Below, piece after piece: positions 18,720 through 27,859 of a stretch of DNA of 36,691 bases. Made by a program: the position numbers and the translations under genes. Under the pieces are notes generated by a model, which saw nothing but the letters and a program-made list of their open reading frames with translations, was not told the origin of the DNA and did no database searches. Position 1 is the stretch's first letter. Every line of letters begins with the position of its first letter. The DNA comes from Alphaproteobacteria bacterium. GTDB taxonomy: Bacteria > Pseudomonadota > Alphaproteobacteria > JAEULC01. The stretch is taken from the NCBI GenBank assembly GCA_020846275.1, contig JADLEG010000148.1:1-36691 (forward strand), in the 5' to 3' direction.

Positions 18720-19631
18720 ATGACATCGACCCAGAACATCATCGCGGAAGCGCCCGAAGCGGCGGTTGTCGCGGCGCGGCACGAAAGCTTCGTCCGTCTG
18801 GTGCTGCGCCGGTTCCTGCGCCACCGGCTGGCCGTGGTCGGCGCCGTGGTCGTGGTGCTGCTCTGCGCCTCGGCGCTGTTCGCCAACGCGGTGGCGCCGC
18901 ATGATCCGACCTTCCTCGACACCAAGCACCGGTTCCTGGCGCCGTTCCAGGACATGGGCTTCCTGCTCGGCACCGACGAACTCGGCCGCGACACGCTGAG
19001 CCGGCTGCTCTATGGCGGGCGCGTGTCGCTCGCTGTGGGTGTCGTGGCGATGCTGACCACCGTGTTGAGCGGCCTGGTGGTCGGCTTGGCTGCGGGCTAC
19101 TACGGGCGCTGGGTCGACGACTTGCTGATGCGCTTCGTCGACACGATGCTGTGCTTTCCGCAGGTCTTCCTGCTGCTGGTCGTCGCCGCCTTTGTTCCGC
19201 CGACCCTGATCTCGATCTCGCTGATCATCGGGCTCACCTCGTGGATGGAGGTCGCGCGCATCGTGCGCGGCGAGATCCTCTACCTGAAGGAGCAGGACTT
19301 CGTGCAGGCGGCGCGCGCGCTCGGTGCCGGCGGTGCGCGGATCATGTTCAAGGAACTGCTGCCGAACGCCATCGCGCCCGTGCTGGTCGCGGCGACGCTG
19401 AAGGTCGCGACTGCGGTGCTGATGGAATCCTACATCTCCTACCTGGGCTACGGCATCCAGCCGCCGCTGGCGAGCTGGGGCAACATGCTGACCAATGCCC
19501 AGGGCTACTTCGATACGGTGCCGTATCTCGCGATCCTGCCGGGCGCGATGATCACGCTCACCGTCATGAGCTTCAACTTCCTGGGCGACGGGCTGCGCGA
19601 CGCGCTCGACCCGCGCCTGCGGATGGATTGA
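18720..19631 (+). CDS. Peptide/nickel-family ABC transporter permease, DppC type
   Basis: The 303-residue partner permease. An N-terminal OppC_N segment (first membrane span about 37-58) is followed by the highly conserved GTDELGRDTLSRLLYGG at 84-100. The EAA loop QDFVQAARALGAGGARIMFK lies roughly at 193-212, and the C-terminus reads NFLGDGLRDALDPRLR, as in DppC. It forms the translocation channel with the DppB-type subunit. A GC-rich hairpin separates it from the binding-protein gene. Confidence 0.94.
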   Translation: MTSTQNIIAEAPEAAVVAARHESFVRLVLRRFLRHRLAVVGAVVVVLLCASALFANAVAPHDPTFLDTKHRFLAPFQDMGFLLGTDELGRDTLSRLLYGGRVSLAVGVVAMLTTVLSGLVVGLAAGYYGRWVDDLLMRFVDTMLCFPQVFLLLVVAAFVPPTLISISLIIGLTSWMEVARIVRGEILYLKEQDFVQAARALGAGGARIMFKELLPNAIAPVLVAATLKVATAVLMESYISYLGYGIQPPLASWGNMLTNAQGYFDTVPYLAILPGAMITLTVMSFNFLGDGLRDALDPRLRMD

Positions 19632-19645
19632 GGGGGTTGCCGGAC

Positions 19646-19668
19646 GGCGCGCCCGCGGGGGGCGCGCC
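19646..19668 (+). terminator. GC-rich intercistronic hairpin before the binding-protein gene
   Basis: GGCGCGCCC (19646-19654) pairs perfectly with GGGCGCGCC (19660-19668) around a 5-base loop. No T-run follows. It lies between the DppC-type permease and the binding protein, so it may act as an RNA-stability or partial-termination element. Confidence 0.4.
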
Positions 19669-19699
19669 CGCCGGCCGATGACACCAGGGAGCAGGGTCG

Positions 19700-21340
19700 A
19701 TGGTATCCAGGACGAGAATCACGCGCCGCGGCGCGATGCAGGGCGCGGGCGCGCTGGCGGCGGCACTGGCGGCGCCCGCCATCCTGCCGGGCAAGGCGAG
19801 CGCGCAGAGCAAGGACCGCGTCATCATCGGAATGACGCAGGAGCCGGTGCAGTTCAATCCGCTGCTGTATGTCAACGCCGGCACCGAGAACGTGCCCGAG
19901 GCGTGCATGTTCGACGCGCTGTGGGACATGAACGACGAAGGCAAGTTCATCCCGAATCTCGCCACCGCCATCCCGTCGCGCGAGGACGGCAGCATCTCGG
20001 CCGACGGCAAGACCTGGAAGATCAACCTGAAGCGCGGCGTCAAATGGAGCGACGGCGCACCGTTCACGGCCAAGGACGTCGAGTTCACCTACCAGGCGAT
20101 CATCAACCCCAAGGTCGCGATCCGCTCGCGATCGGGTTTCGACCTGATCGACAAGTTCAAGGTGGTCGACGACCACAGCATCGAAATCCAGCTCACGCGG
20201 CCCTTCGTGCCGTTTCTGTGGGCGTGGCAGAACATGCATATCGTGCCGCAGCACCTGCTGTCGAAGGAGGCCGACCTCAACACGTCGGGCTACAACAGCC
20301 AGCCCGTCGGCACGGGGCCTTACACGCTGAAGACTCGCGTGGCCGGCAGCCACATGATCTACGAGCGCAATCCGAACTACCATCGCGGCCCGGCGAAGAT
20401 CGGCACGGTGATCCACAAGTTCGTGCCCGACCAGCTCGTGCTGTACAGCCAGGCGCGCACCGGCGAGGTCGACTACATGGGCCTGACCGGCGTGCCCTAT
20501 GACCGCTTCGAGGAGGCCAAGAAGATCGCCGACCGCGAGTTCTTCGCGGTGCCGCAGCCCTGGGTGCAGTTCATCTACTTCAACTGCGGCAAGCCGCAGT
20601 TCAAGGATCCCAAGGTGCGCAGGGCGCTCTACATCGCCACCGAGATGCAGAAGTCGCTCGACGACATCTATTTCGGGGCGTGGAAGCGCACCATGTCCTA
20701 CCTGCACACCTCGCACTGGGCCTACAACCCGAACCTCAAGGACCCGACGCCGAATCCCGAGCTGGCGGCGAAGATGCTGGACGAGGCGGGCTGGAAGGTC
20801 GGCGCCGACGGCATCCGCGAGAAGGACGGGGTGAAGATGAAGTTCACCTGCTCCACCACCGCGGGCGTTCCGGCGCGCCAGGGCTGCCAGGCGCTGTTCC
20901 AGCAGAACTGGAAGAAGATCGGCGTCGACATGGAGATCAAGAACATGCCGGCCTCGGTCGTCTGGGGCGAGTACACGACCAAGTCGCAGTTCGACACGCT
21001 GCTGGTGGCGTGGGAACCGACCGTGGGCATGGATCCGGACTATTCGGCCCGCGCGCATTCCAAGCAGATCCCGGTCAAGAGCGGCTCGGGCTCGAACTAC
21101 GTGCAGTACGAGAACGCCGAGGTCGACAAGCTGCTGGAGCAGGGCGTCAACGAGACCGACACGGAGGCCCGCAAGAAGATCTACTGGCGGGTGCAGGAGA
21201 TCCTGCACGAGGAGGTGCCCTTCGCGCCGCAGGCCGGCACCGCCCAGGGGCGGCTGAAGCGCAAGAACCTGCTGAACGACAAGCCGAACCAGTACGTGAC
21301 CGACGCCACCTGGAACGTCCAGGACTGGAGCTGGGCTTGA
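19700..21340 (+). CDS. Peptide/nickel-family ABC transporter substrate-binding protein, DppA type
   Basis: A 546-residue periplasmic binding protein of the SBP_bac_5 family. The N-terminus has a twin-arginine (Arg9-Arg10) followed by a long Ala-rich hydrophobic stretch and probable cleavage after Ala35 (ASA-QS), which suggests Tat export. Family features include FDALWDMNDEGKFIPNLA, then the LKRGVKWSDGAPFTAKDVEF motif and the NPNYHRGP segment. The ligand class could be di- or oligopeptides, opines or other amines. It is the last gene of the operon rather than the first, which is less usual. Confidence 0.93.
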   Translation: MVSRTRITRRGAMQGAGALAAALAAPAILPGKASAQSKDRVIIGMTQEPVQFNPLLYVNAGTENVPEACMFDALWDMNDEGKFIPNLATAIPSREDGSISADGKTWKINLKRGVKWSDGAPFTAKDVEFTYQAIINPKVAIRSRSGFDLIDKFKVVDDHSIEIQLTRPFVPFLWAWQNMHIVPQHLLSKEADLNTSGYNSQPVGTGPYTLKTRVAGSHMIYERNPNYHRGPAKIGTVIHKFVPDQLVLYSQARTGEVDYMGLTGVPYDRFEEAKKIADREFFAVPQPWVQFIYFNCGKPQFKDPKVRRALYIATEMQKSLDDIYFGAWKRTMSYLHTSHWAYNPNLKDPTPNPELAAKMLDEAGWKVGADGIREKDGVKMKFTCSTTAGVPARQGCQALFQQNWKKIGVDMEIKNMPASVVWGEYTTKSQFDTLLVAWEPTVGMDPDYSARAHSKQIPVKSGSGSNYVQYENAEVDKLLEQGVNETDTEARKKIYWRVQEILHEEVPFAPQAGTAQGRLKRKNLLNDKPNQYVTDATWNVQDWSWA

Positions 21341-21358
21341 TCTGACGACCGGAAGCGA

Positions 21359-21388
21359 CCGGGCCCCGCGCGCCGGGGCCCGGCGTTT
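21359..21388. terminator. Hairpin terminator between convergent genes
   Basis: A 10-bp perfect stem (21359-21368 with 21374-21383, arms CCGGGCCCCG/CGGGGCCCGG) has a 5-base loop and is followed by CGTTTCG on the plus strand. It ends the peptide-transporter operon and may also serve the minus-strand sox operon, as it lies just past the stop codon of the PLP enzyme. The T-run is short. Confidence 0.6.
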
Positions 21389-21390
21389 CG

Positions 21391-22599
21391 CTATGCGCCT
21401 TCCAGCGCCTGGGTCAGGTCGTCGAGCAGGTCTTCGGCGTCTTCCAGCCCGATCGAGAGCCGGATCAGGTCATCCGTCACGCCGGCAGCGAGCGTGGTTT
21501 CGGGATAGACCTTCTGCCGCGCGCGGGTCAGGCTGGCCGGGTGCATGATCAGCGACTCGGCGTCGCCCAGGCTGACCGCCCGCGAGATCAACTGCAGCCG
21601 GTCCATCATCCGGGCGGCGCCGGCGAAGCCGGATTTCAGCCCGAAGGCCATCATCGCGCTGCCCAGCGACATCTGCTTCTTCGCCACCGCGTATTCGCGC
21701 GACCCGGCCAAGAACGGGTAGCGGATCCAGGCGACCGCCGGATGCGCTGCCAGCATCTCGGCCACCGCGGATGCGCTGGCGGCGTGCTGTTGCATGCGCA
21801 GCTTCAGCGTCTTCATGCCGCGCAGCACCAGGAACGCCGCCATCGGCGACAGGGTGGCGCCGGTGATGTAGCGCAGGCCGTTGCCGCGGACCTGCTCGAT
21901 GGTCGCCGCATCGCCCAGCACCGCGCCGCCCAACAGGTCGCCATGGCCGTTGATGTACTTGGTCAGCGAATGCAGCACCACGTCGGCGCCGTGCTCGATC
22001 GGCCGCTGCACGCAGGGCGAGGCGAAGGTGCTGTCGACGACGACCCGCACGCCGGCGGCACGGGCGCGCCGCGCGACGGCGGCGATGTCGATCACCTCGG
22101 AGGTCGGGTTCACCGGCGTTTCGAAATAGACCAGCTTGGTGCGCGGCGTCAGCGCACTGTCCAGGGTCCCGGGATCGGTCAGATCGACCGGCACGACCTT
22201 GATGCCGAAGCGCGGCAGGGCCTGGCGCGAGAGCGTGTGGGTGTTGGAATAGAGCGTGCGGTTGACCACGATCTCGTCGCCCTGCGACAGCAGCGACAAC
22301 AGCAGCGTGCCGACCGCGCCCATGCCCGAGGCGACGACCACGCAGGCCTCCGCCCCTTCGAGATTGGCCAGCCGCGCTTCCAGTAGCGCCTGGGTGGGAT
22401 TGGCCTCGCGGCCATAGAGGTAGCCTTCGCGCTCGTGCGCCATCACCGCGGCGGCGTCCTCGATCCCCTCGAACGCATAGGTCGAGGTCATGAAGATCGG
22501 CGGCGCGACCGAGCCCAGAAACTTCTTCGGCTCGTAGCCATGATGGATCGCGCGGGTTTGGAAGCCCGGCGGTCGGTTCTTGCCATGCTTGGTCATCAT
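21391..22599 (-). CDS. PLP-dependent trans-sulfuration enzyme (methionine/cystathionine gamma-lyase-like)
   Basis: A 402-residue Cys/Met metabolism PLP enzyme. The PLP-binding Lys214 is in HSLTKYINGHGDLLGG, which resembles methionine gamma-lyases more than cystathionine gamma-synthases. The YLYGREANPTQ and SGMGAVGTLLLSLL cofactor motifs are intact. In well-studied methionine gamma-lyases a Cys follows TLYG in the active-site loop; here the loop reads TLYSNTHTL, with Asn119 in that place. So cystathionine gamma-lyase or O-acyl-homoserine sulfhydrylase activity must also be considered. The start at 22599 is chosen because AAAGAG precedes it. It lies 28 bases after soxG on the same strand and is probably part of the sox operon. 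Confidence 0.88.
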   Translation of the reverse strand: MMTKHGKNRPPGFQTRAIHHGYEPKKFLGSVAPPIFMTSTYAFEGIEDAAAVMAHEREGYLYGREANPTQALLEARLANLEGAEACVVVASGMGAVGTLLLSLLSQGDEIVVNRTLYSNTHTLSRQALPRFGIKVVPVDLTDPGTLDSALTPRTKLVYFETPVNPTSEVIDIAAVARRARAAGVRVVVDSTFASPCVQRPIEHGADVVLHSLTKYINGHGDLLGGAVLGDAATIEQVRGNGLRYITGATLSPMAAFLVLRGMKTLKLRMQQHAASASAVAEMLAAHPAVAWIRYPFLAGSREYAVAKKQMSLGSAMMAFGLKSGFAGAARMMDRLQLISRAVSLGDAESLIMHPASLTRARQKVYPETTLAAGVTDDLIRLSIGLEDAEDLLDDLTQALEGA

Positions 22600-22627
22600 G
22601 CTGCTCTTTCGTTTCCGCGCCGCACCT

Positions 22628-23236
22628 TCAATCCGGCGGCAGGACCTCGCAACCATAGGCCGCGGCGGCATGCAGCAGCCAGTCGACGAACGCCTCGGCC
22701 AGGGTGCTGGCGACGATCAGCTCGTAGCTCGGCGCATTGTCGAGCTGGCGCAGGATGCAATCGATATGGCCGACCGGCGTCGCCGCCGCCTGGCCCGGCG
22801 CGAAGGCCCGGGGATGAAGGTCGATCCGGCAGCCCGTCTCCAGCACCGCGCGCGCCGTCGGGCCGGACAGGCGCAGCACGGACTTGCCATGAGTTTGGTC
22901 CACCACCGCACCGGCGCTGCCGACGGCGGCGCGAACGCTGCGGGCAAGGTCGCCCTCGGCGAGATAGGGCGCGCAGAGCAGCCAGGCGCTGGGCTGGATC
23001 CAGATCGCCGCGAGGGTCGGCGACGTCTCGGCGCGGCCTGGCGGCGGCAAGGCCAGACCCAGGCCCTGCCGGACGGCGGTCGCCAGGTCCGCCGCGCGCC
23101 CCTTGCGGGCCTGGAGCTGCACCAGCGAGCGCCGGTACGCGCGCAGCGTGACCTGCCGCGCTCCGACGGCGCCGTGACGCCCCGGCTTCAGCGCCTGCAC
23201 CAGGGGCGAACGCGGCTCAGGCGCGGACACGGGCAT
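22628..23236 (-). CDS. soxG: Sarcosine oxidase subunit gamma
   Basis: The 202-residue gamma subunit of heterotetrameric sarcosine oxidase. The readable family features are SPLVQALKPGR at the N-terminus, the IWIQPSAWLL strand, and DQTHGKSVLRLSGPTARAVLETGCRIDLHP in the middle. It forms part of the GcvT-like folate-binding side of the complex. Its start overlaps the end of soxA by 20 bases, as is usual in sox operons. Identification rests on fold-like motifs and, decisively, on its position. Confidence 0.9.
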   Translation of the reverse strand: MPVSAPEPRSPLVQALKPGRHGAVGARQVTLRAYRRSLVQLQARKGRAADLATAVRQGLGLALPPPGRAETSPTLAAIWIQPSAWLLCAPYLAEGDLARSVRAAVGSAGAVVDQTHGKSVLRLSGPTARAVLETGCRIDLHPRAFAPGQAAATPVGHIDCILRQLDNAPSYELIVASTLAEAFVDWLLHAAAAYGCEVLPPD

Positions 23237-26159
23237 TCTCGTGATCCACGTGGTGGGGATGCGTCACCGCTACCTCCACGTATTCGTCGTAGAGCGGGAA
23301 GGCGGCGAACAGGCGCTTGTCATGCCAGGCCTCGCCGCCCGACAGCATGCCGAGCCCGATCCAGCAATCGAGCTCGACCGACGGCATGGCGCTGGTCACC
23401 CAGCCCAGGCTCTGGCCGTCGCCCACCGCGGCGACCAGATGGCTGCCCGCGCGCAGCCGGGCCTTCGGATCGACCGGCCGCAGCCCGACCAGACGCGGGC
23501 GTTCGGGCGCGACCAGGCCGGGCCGCCCGGCCAGCACGCGTCCCACGTAGTCGCCGTTCTTCTTCAACATGCGCTCCAGGCCAAGGTCGCGCGCGGTCGT
23601 GTGGCCGCCTAGCTCGGCGCCCGCCACGTGGCCTTTCTCGATGCGCAGCAGCCCCAGCGCCTCGACGCCGTAGGGCGTGATGCCGTGCTCGGCGCCGGCC
23701 GCCATGATCGCTTCCCAGACCGGCTCGGCGAAGCCGGCGGGGGTGGCGACCTCGTACGCGAGTTCGCCCGAGAAGCTGATGCGGAAAACCCTAACCGGGC
23801 AGCCGGCGACCTGGGCATCGCCGACCGCCATGAAGGGAAAGGCGGCATTGGCGAGGTCGAGGCCCTGCACGGCCTTGGCCAGCGCCAGCCGCGCCTTCGG
23901 CCCAGCCGCCGACATGGACGCCCAATGGTCGGTAACCGCGCAGAACTGCACGTCCAGCTCGGGCCACACGGTTTGCGCGTGGTATTCCATATGCTCCAGC
24001 ACGCGGGCGGCGTTGGCCGTCGTGGTGGTCATGAAGAAATGGTCGTCGGCCAGGCGCGACGTGGTGCCGTCGTCGAACACGATCCCGTCCTCGCGCAGCA
24101 TCAAACCGTAGCGCGCCCGACCGATCGGCAGGGTCGAGAAGGTGTTGGTGTAGAGCCGGTCCAGGAAGACGCCCGCGTCCTTTCCCTGCACGTCGATTTT
24201 GCCCAGGGTAGAGACGTCGCAGATGCCCACGGCTCGGCGCACCGCCCGCGCCTCGCGCAGCACCGACAGCCAGGCGTCCTTCTCCTCGCCCGGCTGCGGA
24301 TAGTAGGCGGGCCGCATCCACATGCCGGCTTCCATGAAACGCGCGCCGTGGCGCACATGCCATGCGTGCAGCGCGGTGCGGCGCACCGGCGCAAAGTTCT
24401 TGCCGACCGCGTGGCCGGCAATGACGCCGAAGCTGACGGGCGACGCATAGGGCCGATAGGTCGGCATGCCCACGGCCGCAATGGATTCGCCACGCGCCTC
24501 GGCCAGCACCGCGGCGCCGACCAGCCCGCCTGTCTTGCCCTGGTCGGTCGCCATCGCGTGGGTGGTATAGCGCTTGGCGTGCTCGATATGCGCGTAGCCC
24601 TCGCGATGCGCGAGGCGGATATCCTCGGTCGTCACGTCGTGCTGCAGGTCCACGAAGGCCTTGCCCGATGCCTTCACCTCCCAGAACGGCTCGCTCGGCG
24701 TGCCGGCGCGCGCAACGGCAGGGGGCAGGGCGATCGCCTCGGTCTTGCCGAGACCCAGGGCGGCGACCGCCGCGCGGCCCGCCGTCGCCCCGTCGCTTGC
24801 GGCTTCGGCGACGCCGAAGATGCCCCGCGCCGCGCCGGCGGATCGCTGGCGCTGCACGGGTTGGCCAGGGACGAAGCCGGCGATCGCATCGCTCCAGTCC
24901 AGAGGGGTGCGCGACTGGCTGGCCAGCTCGATCGCTGGGCTGTGGCCACCCGAGACGCAGAGAAGGTCGGCGGCGAGGCTCTCGCCATCCGCGCCGTTGC
25001 GCCGGGCGACCGTGACGCGCTCGACGTCGCGGCCGCCCCCCACGCCCGTGACGACACTGCCGCTGCGTACGTCGATCCCGGCCCGGCGGGCTTCGTCGGC
25101 GCGGACCGCCGCCGGCCGGACGTCGGCAATGGCGGCAATCTCGACCCCGGCCTCGCGCAATGCCAGGGCGGTGTCATAGGCCTCGTCGTTGTTGGTGAAC
25201 ACGACCGCGCGCTTGCCCGGCGCCACGGCGAAGCGGCGCAGATAGCTGAGCGCCGCGCCGGCCAGCACGACCCCGGGCCGGTCATTGCCAGGAAATGCGA
25301 TCAGCCGTTCATGCGCGCCCGTCGCCAGCACGACCTCGCGCGCGCGGATCGTCCAGTAGCGCTGGCGCGGCTGGTGCTCCGGCGGCTCCGCCAGGTGGTC
25401 GGCCACCCGCTCGACGGCGCCCAGCACGTTGGAATCGTAGTAGCCGAACACCGTGGTGCGCGGCAGCAGCGTGACCTCGCTCTGGCGCGCGAGCGCGGCG
25501 ACCGTCGCCGCGCGCCAGTCCTCCAGCGCGGGGTCGAGCAACAGGCCGCCGCCCAGCTCGAAATCCTGCTCGCACAGGATGACCCGCGCGCCGGCTTCCG
25601 CCGCGATGCGCGCGGCGGCCAGCCCTGCCGCGCCCGATCCCGCCACCAGCACGTCGCAATGCGCATGCCTGGTTTCGTAGTGATCGGGATCGGCTTCCTT
25701 TGCCGCCCAACCCAGGCCCGCCGAGCGGCGGATCAGCGGTTCGTAGACCTTCTCCCAGAACGCGGCCGGCCACATGAAGGTCTTGTAGTAGAACCCGGCC
25801 GGCAAAAAGCGCGACAGCAGCGAATTGACCGACAGGATGTCGAAGGCAAGGGACGGCCAGCGGTTCTGGCTCTGCGCCTCCAGCCCGTCGAACAACTCGA
25901 CCACAGGCATCGGCATGTTGGCTTCGCGTCGCGCGCCGGCGCGCAGCTCGACCAGCGCGCTCGGCTCGTCCGGGCCGGCGGTCAGGATGCCGCGCGGTCG
26001 GTGGTACTTGAAGCTGCGCCCGACCAGGCGCACGCCGTTGGCCATGAGCGCCGAGGCCAGCGTGTCGCCCGCATGGCCGACATAGGAGCGCCCGTCGAAG
26101 GTGAACCGCAGCCGGCGTGTGCGGTCCAGCCGCCCGCCGGAGGCAAGCCGGTGGCTCAT
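23217..26159 (-). CDS. soxA: Sarcosine oxidase subunit alpha
   Basis: The 980-residue alpha subunit, close to the family's usual length. It oxidatively demethylates sarcosine together with SoxB and transfers the methylene group to tetrahydrofolate. The N-terminal ferredoxin-like domain (GRSYVGHAGDTLASALMANG) lacks cluster cysteines, as expected in SoxA. A Rossmann NAD site, CDVLVAGSGAAGLAAARIA, spans about 168-186. The C-terminal ~390 residues are a GcvT-like folate-binding domain ending in GIEXGG-like family sequence. The ATG at 26159 shares ATGA with the soxD stop. The frame continues upstream only as an overlap of soxD. Confidence 0.95.
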   Translation of the reverse strand: MSHRLASGGRLDRTRRLRFTFDGRSYVGHAGDTLASALMANGVRLVGRSFKYHRPRGILTAGPDEPSALVELRAGARREANMPMPVVELFDGLEAQSQNRWPSLAFDILSVNSLLSRFLPAGFYYKTFMWPAAFWEKVYEPLIRRSAGLGWAAKEADPDHYETRHAHCDVLVAGSGAAGLAAARIAAEAGARVILCEQDFELGGGLLLDPALEDWRAATVAALARQSEVTLLPRTTVFGYYDSNVLGAVERVADHLAEPPEHQPRQRYWTIRAREVVLATGAHERLIAFPGNDRPGVVLAGAALSYLRRFAVAPGKRAVVFTNNDEAYDTALALREAGVEIAAIADVRPAAVRADEARRAGIDVRSGSVVTGVGGGRDVERVTVARRNGADGESLAADLLCVSGGHSPAIELASQSRTPLDWSDAIAGFVPGQPVQRQRSAGAARGIFGVAEAASDGATAGRAAVAALGLGKTEAIALPPAVARAGTPSEPFWEVKASGKAFVDLQHDVTTEDIRLAHREGYAHIEHAKRYTTHAMATDQGKTGGLVGAAVLAEARGESIAAVGMPTYRPYASPVSFGVIAGHAVGKNFAPVRRTALHAWHVRHGARFMEAGMWMRPAYYPQPGEEKDAWLSVLREARAVRRAVGICDVSTLGKIDVQGKDAGVFLDRLYTNTFSTLPIGRARYGLMLREDGIVFDDGTTSRLADDHFFMTTTTANAARVLEHMEYHAQTVWPELDVQFCAVTDHWASMSAAGPKARLALAKAVQGLDLANAAFPFMAVGDAQVAGCPVRVFRISFSGELAYEVATPAGFAEPVWEAIMAAGAEHGITPYGVEALGLLRIEKGHVAGAELGGHTTARDLGLERMLKKNGDYVGRVLAGRPGLVAPERPRLVGLRPVDPKARLRAGSHLVAAVGDGQSLGWVTSAMPSVELDCWIGLGMLSGGEAWHDKRLFAAFPLYDEYVEVAVTHPHHVDHENARVRA

Positions 26160-26431
26160 GGCTTGGGCGCCGTCACGGTGTCGCCGGCCTTGGCCGTGGC
26201 GCGGATTTCGTGCGTCAGCGTATGGCGCAGGACCTTGATCCACTGTCGGCAGCCCGCCGCGTGATGCCACCATTCGATATGCCAGCCACGCGGATTTCCA
26301 CGCTCGTAGACATACGCATAGAACGCGTCGACCCCCGCGCCGGCTTCCGGCCGCTTGACCGTCGCGTCGCCGCGATAGGCGAATTCGATCTCGTCGCGGA
26401 CGCCGCACCAGGGGCAGTCGATGCGATGCAT
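26156..26431 (-). CDS. soxD: Sarcosine oxidase subunit delta
   Basis: The 91-residue delta subunit, which binds one zinc ion. The ligand pattern is visible: CPWCG at residues 6-10, and His and Cys in HHAAGCRQW near 56-64. Other family features are RGDATVKRP, FYAYVYERGNPRGWHIEWWHH and LRHTLTHEI. It sits 10 bases after soxB and overlaps soxA by four bases (ATGA). Confidence 0.96.
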   Translation of the reverse strand: MHRIDCPWCGVRDEIEFAYRGDATVKRPEAGAGVDAFYAYVYERGNPRGWHIEWWHHAAGCRQWIKVLRHTLTHEIRATAKAGDTVTAPKP

Positions 26432-26441
26432 GGGCTTCGGC

Positions 26442-27695
26442 CTATTGCAGCCAGGGCGACGGCCCGGCGCCGCGCTCGTCGATCATCAGCCCCTCGCGGA
26501 AGCGGTCGATCGTGAAATGCCGGTTGAATTCATGCGGCGCGTCCCGGGCGATGGTGTGGGCATGGCACCAGCCGGCCGCCGGCGTCGCCTTGAACCCGCC
26601 ATAGCACCAGCCGCCGTCGATATAGAGGTTCTCGACCGGCGTTCGGCAGATGATCGGCGAGCCGTCCATCGTCATGTCCATGACGCCGCCCCATTGGCGC
26701 AGCACGCGCACGCGCGACAGCGCCGGGATCATCGTCACGCCCGCGCTCCAGACATGTTCGACCGTCGGCAGGTTGCCGCGCTGGGCGTAGGAATTGTAGC
26801 CGTCGATGTTGCCGCCGAAGACCAGCCCGCCCTTGTCCGACTGGCTGATGTAGAAGTGCCCGGCGCCGAAGGTGACGACGCAATCGATCATCGGCTTCAG
26901 CGATTCGCTGACGAATGCCTGCAGCACGTGGCTCTCGATCGGCAGGCTGATGCCCGCCATCTGGGCCAGGCGGGACGTGTTGCCGGCAACCGCCAGGCCG
27001 ATTTTCTTCGCGCCGATGAAACCGCGCGTCGTCTCGACGCCCTGCACCCGGTTGCCGGCGACACGGATGCCGGTGACTTCGCAGTGCTGGATGATGTCGA
27101 CGCCGCGCCGATCGGCGGCGCGTGCGAAACCCCAGGCGACGGCGTCGTGCCTGGCCGTACCGCCGCGGCGCTGCAGCAACCCGCCCATGACGGGGAAGCG
27201 GCCATTGTCCAGATCGACCAGCGGCACGAATGCGCGGACCTGGTCGCGGTCCAGGAGCTCGGCGTCGATGCCGCTCAGCCGCATCGAATTGCCGCGCCGC
27301 GCGAAGACCTGGCGCTGGGCATCGGAGTGGAACAGGCCCAGCACGCCGCGCTGGCTGACCATCGCGTTGAAATTGAGGTCCTGCTCCAGCCCCTCCCACA
27401 GTTTCAGCGACCACTCATAGAAATGGTGGTTCTGCGGGAACATGTAGTTCGACCGGACGATGGTGGTGTTGCGGCCGGTGTTGCCCAGGCCGATCGGGCC
27501 TTTCTCGACCACGGCCACGTTGGTGATGCCGTGCTCCTTGGCCAGGTAGTAGGCGGCGGCAAGCCCATGTCCGCCGCCGCCGACGATCACGACGTCATAG
27601 GCGGGCTTGGGCGCGGGATCGCGCCACGCACGAGGCCAGGATCGGTGGCCGGTGAACGCGTTGACGAAAAGCTGGAACGCCGAATAGCGTGACAT
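26442..27695 (-). CDS. soxB: Sarcosine oxidase subunit beta
   Basis: The 417-residue catalytic flavoprotein subunit, where sarcosine is oxidised. The FAD Rossmann motif DVVIVGGGGHGLAAAYYLA begins at residue 34. The GNTGRNTTIVRSNY segment at about 71-84 and the GGTARHDAVAW motif with His183, the expected covalent FMN attachment site, are both present. The C-terminal CYGGFKATPAAGWCHAHTIA is also typical. First gene of the minus-strand run soxB-soxD-soxA-soxG followed by the PLP enzyme. Its promoter should lie within 27696-27859; the best pair I find (TTGTAC, 17 bases, TAGTCT) is weak. Confidence 0.96.
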   Translation of the reverse strand: MSRYSAFQLFVNAFTGHRSWPRAWRDPAPKPAYDVVIVGGGGHGLAAAYYLAKEHGITNVAVVEKGPIGLGNTGRNTTIVRSNYMFPQNHHFYEWSLKLWEGLEQDLNFNAMVSQRGVLGLFHSDAQRQVFARRGNSMRLSGIDAELLDRDQVRAFVPLVDLDNGRFPVMGGLLQRRGGTARHDAVAWGFARAADRRGVDIIQHCEVTGIRVAGNRVQGVETTRGFIGAKKIGLAVAGNTSRLAQMAGISLPIESHVLQAFVSESLKPMIDCVVTFGAGHFYISQSDKGGLVFGGNIDGYNSYAQRGNLPTVEHVWSAGVTMIPALSRVRVLRQWGGVMDMTMDGSPIICRTPVENLYIDGGWCYGGFKATPAAGWCHAHTIARDAPHEFNRHFTIDRFREGLMIDERGAGPSPWLQ

Positions 27696-27859
27696 GGCCG
27701 AAACGGTGCGGACAGCGGAACGCGGTCAGACTAGAGCATGCATCGCTGGCGTACAAGCAAAGCGCGGGCCGATCCGCAGCCTGCGACATAGCTTCGCGGC
27801 ATGGCGACTTTTGGTTTAATGTCCGTCATCGACAACGAGAAGAGCAAGAGGGAGGGGTC

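Noticed and set aside
23628..26264. Long plus-strand open frame opposite soxA
   Set aside because: Antisense shadow of soxA with low-complexity translation.
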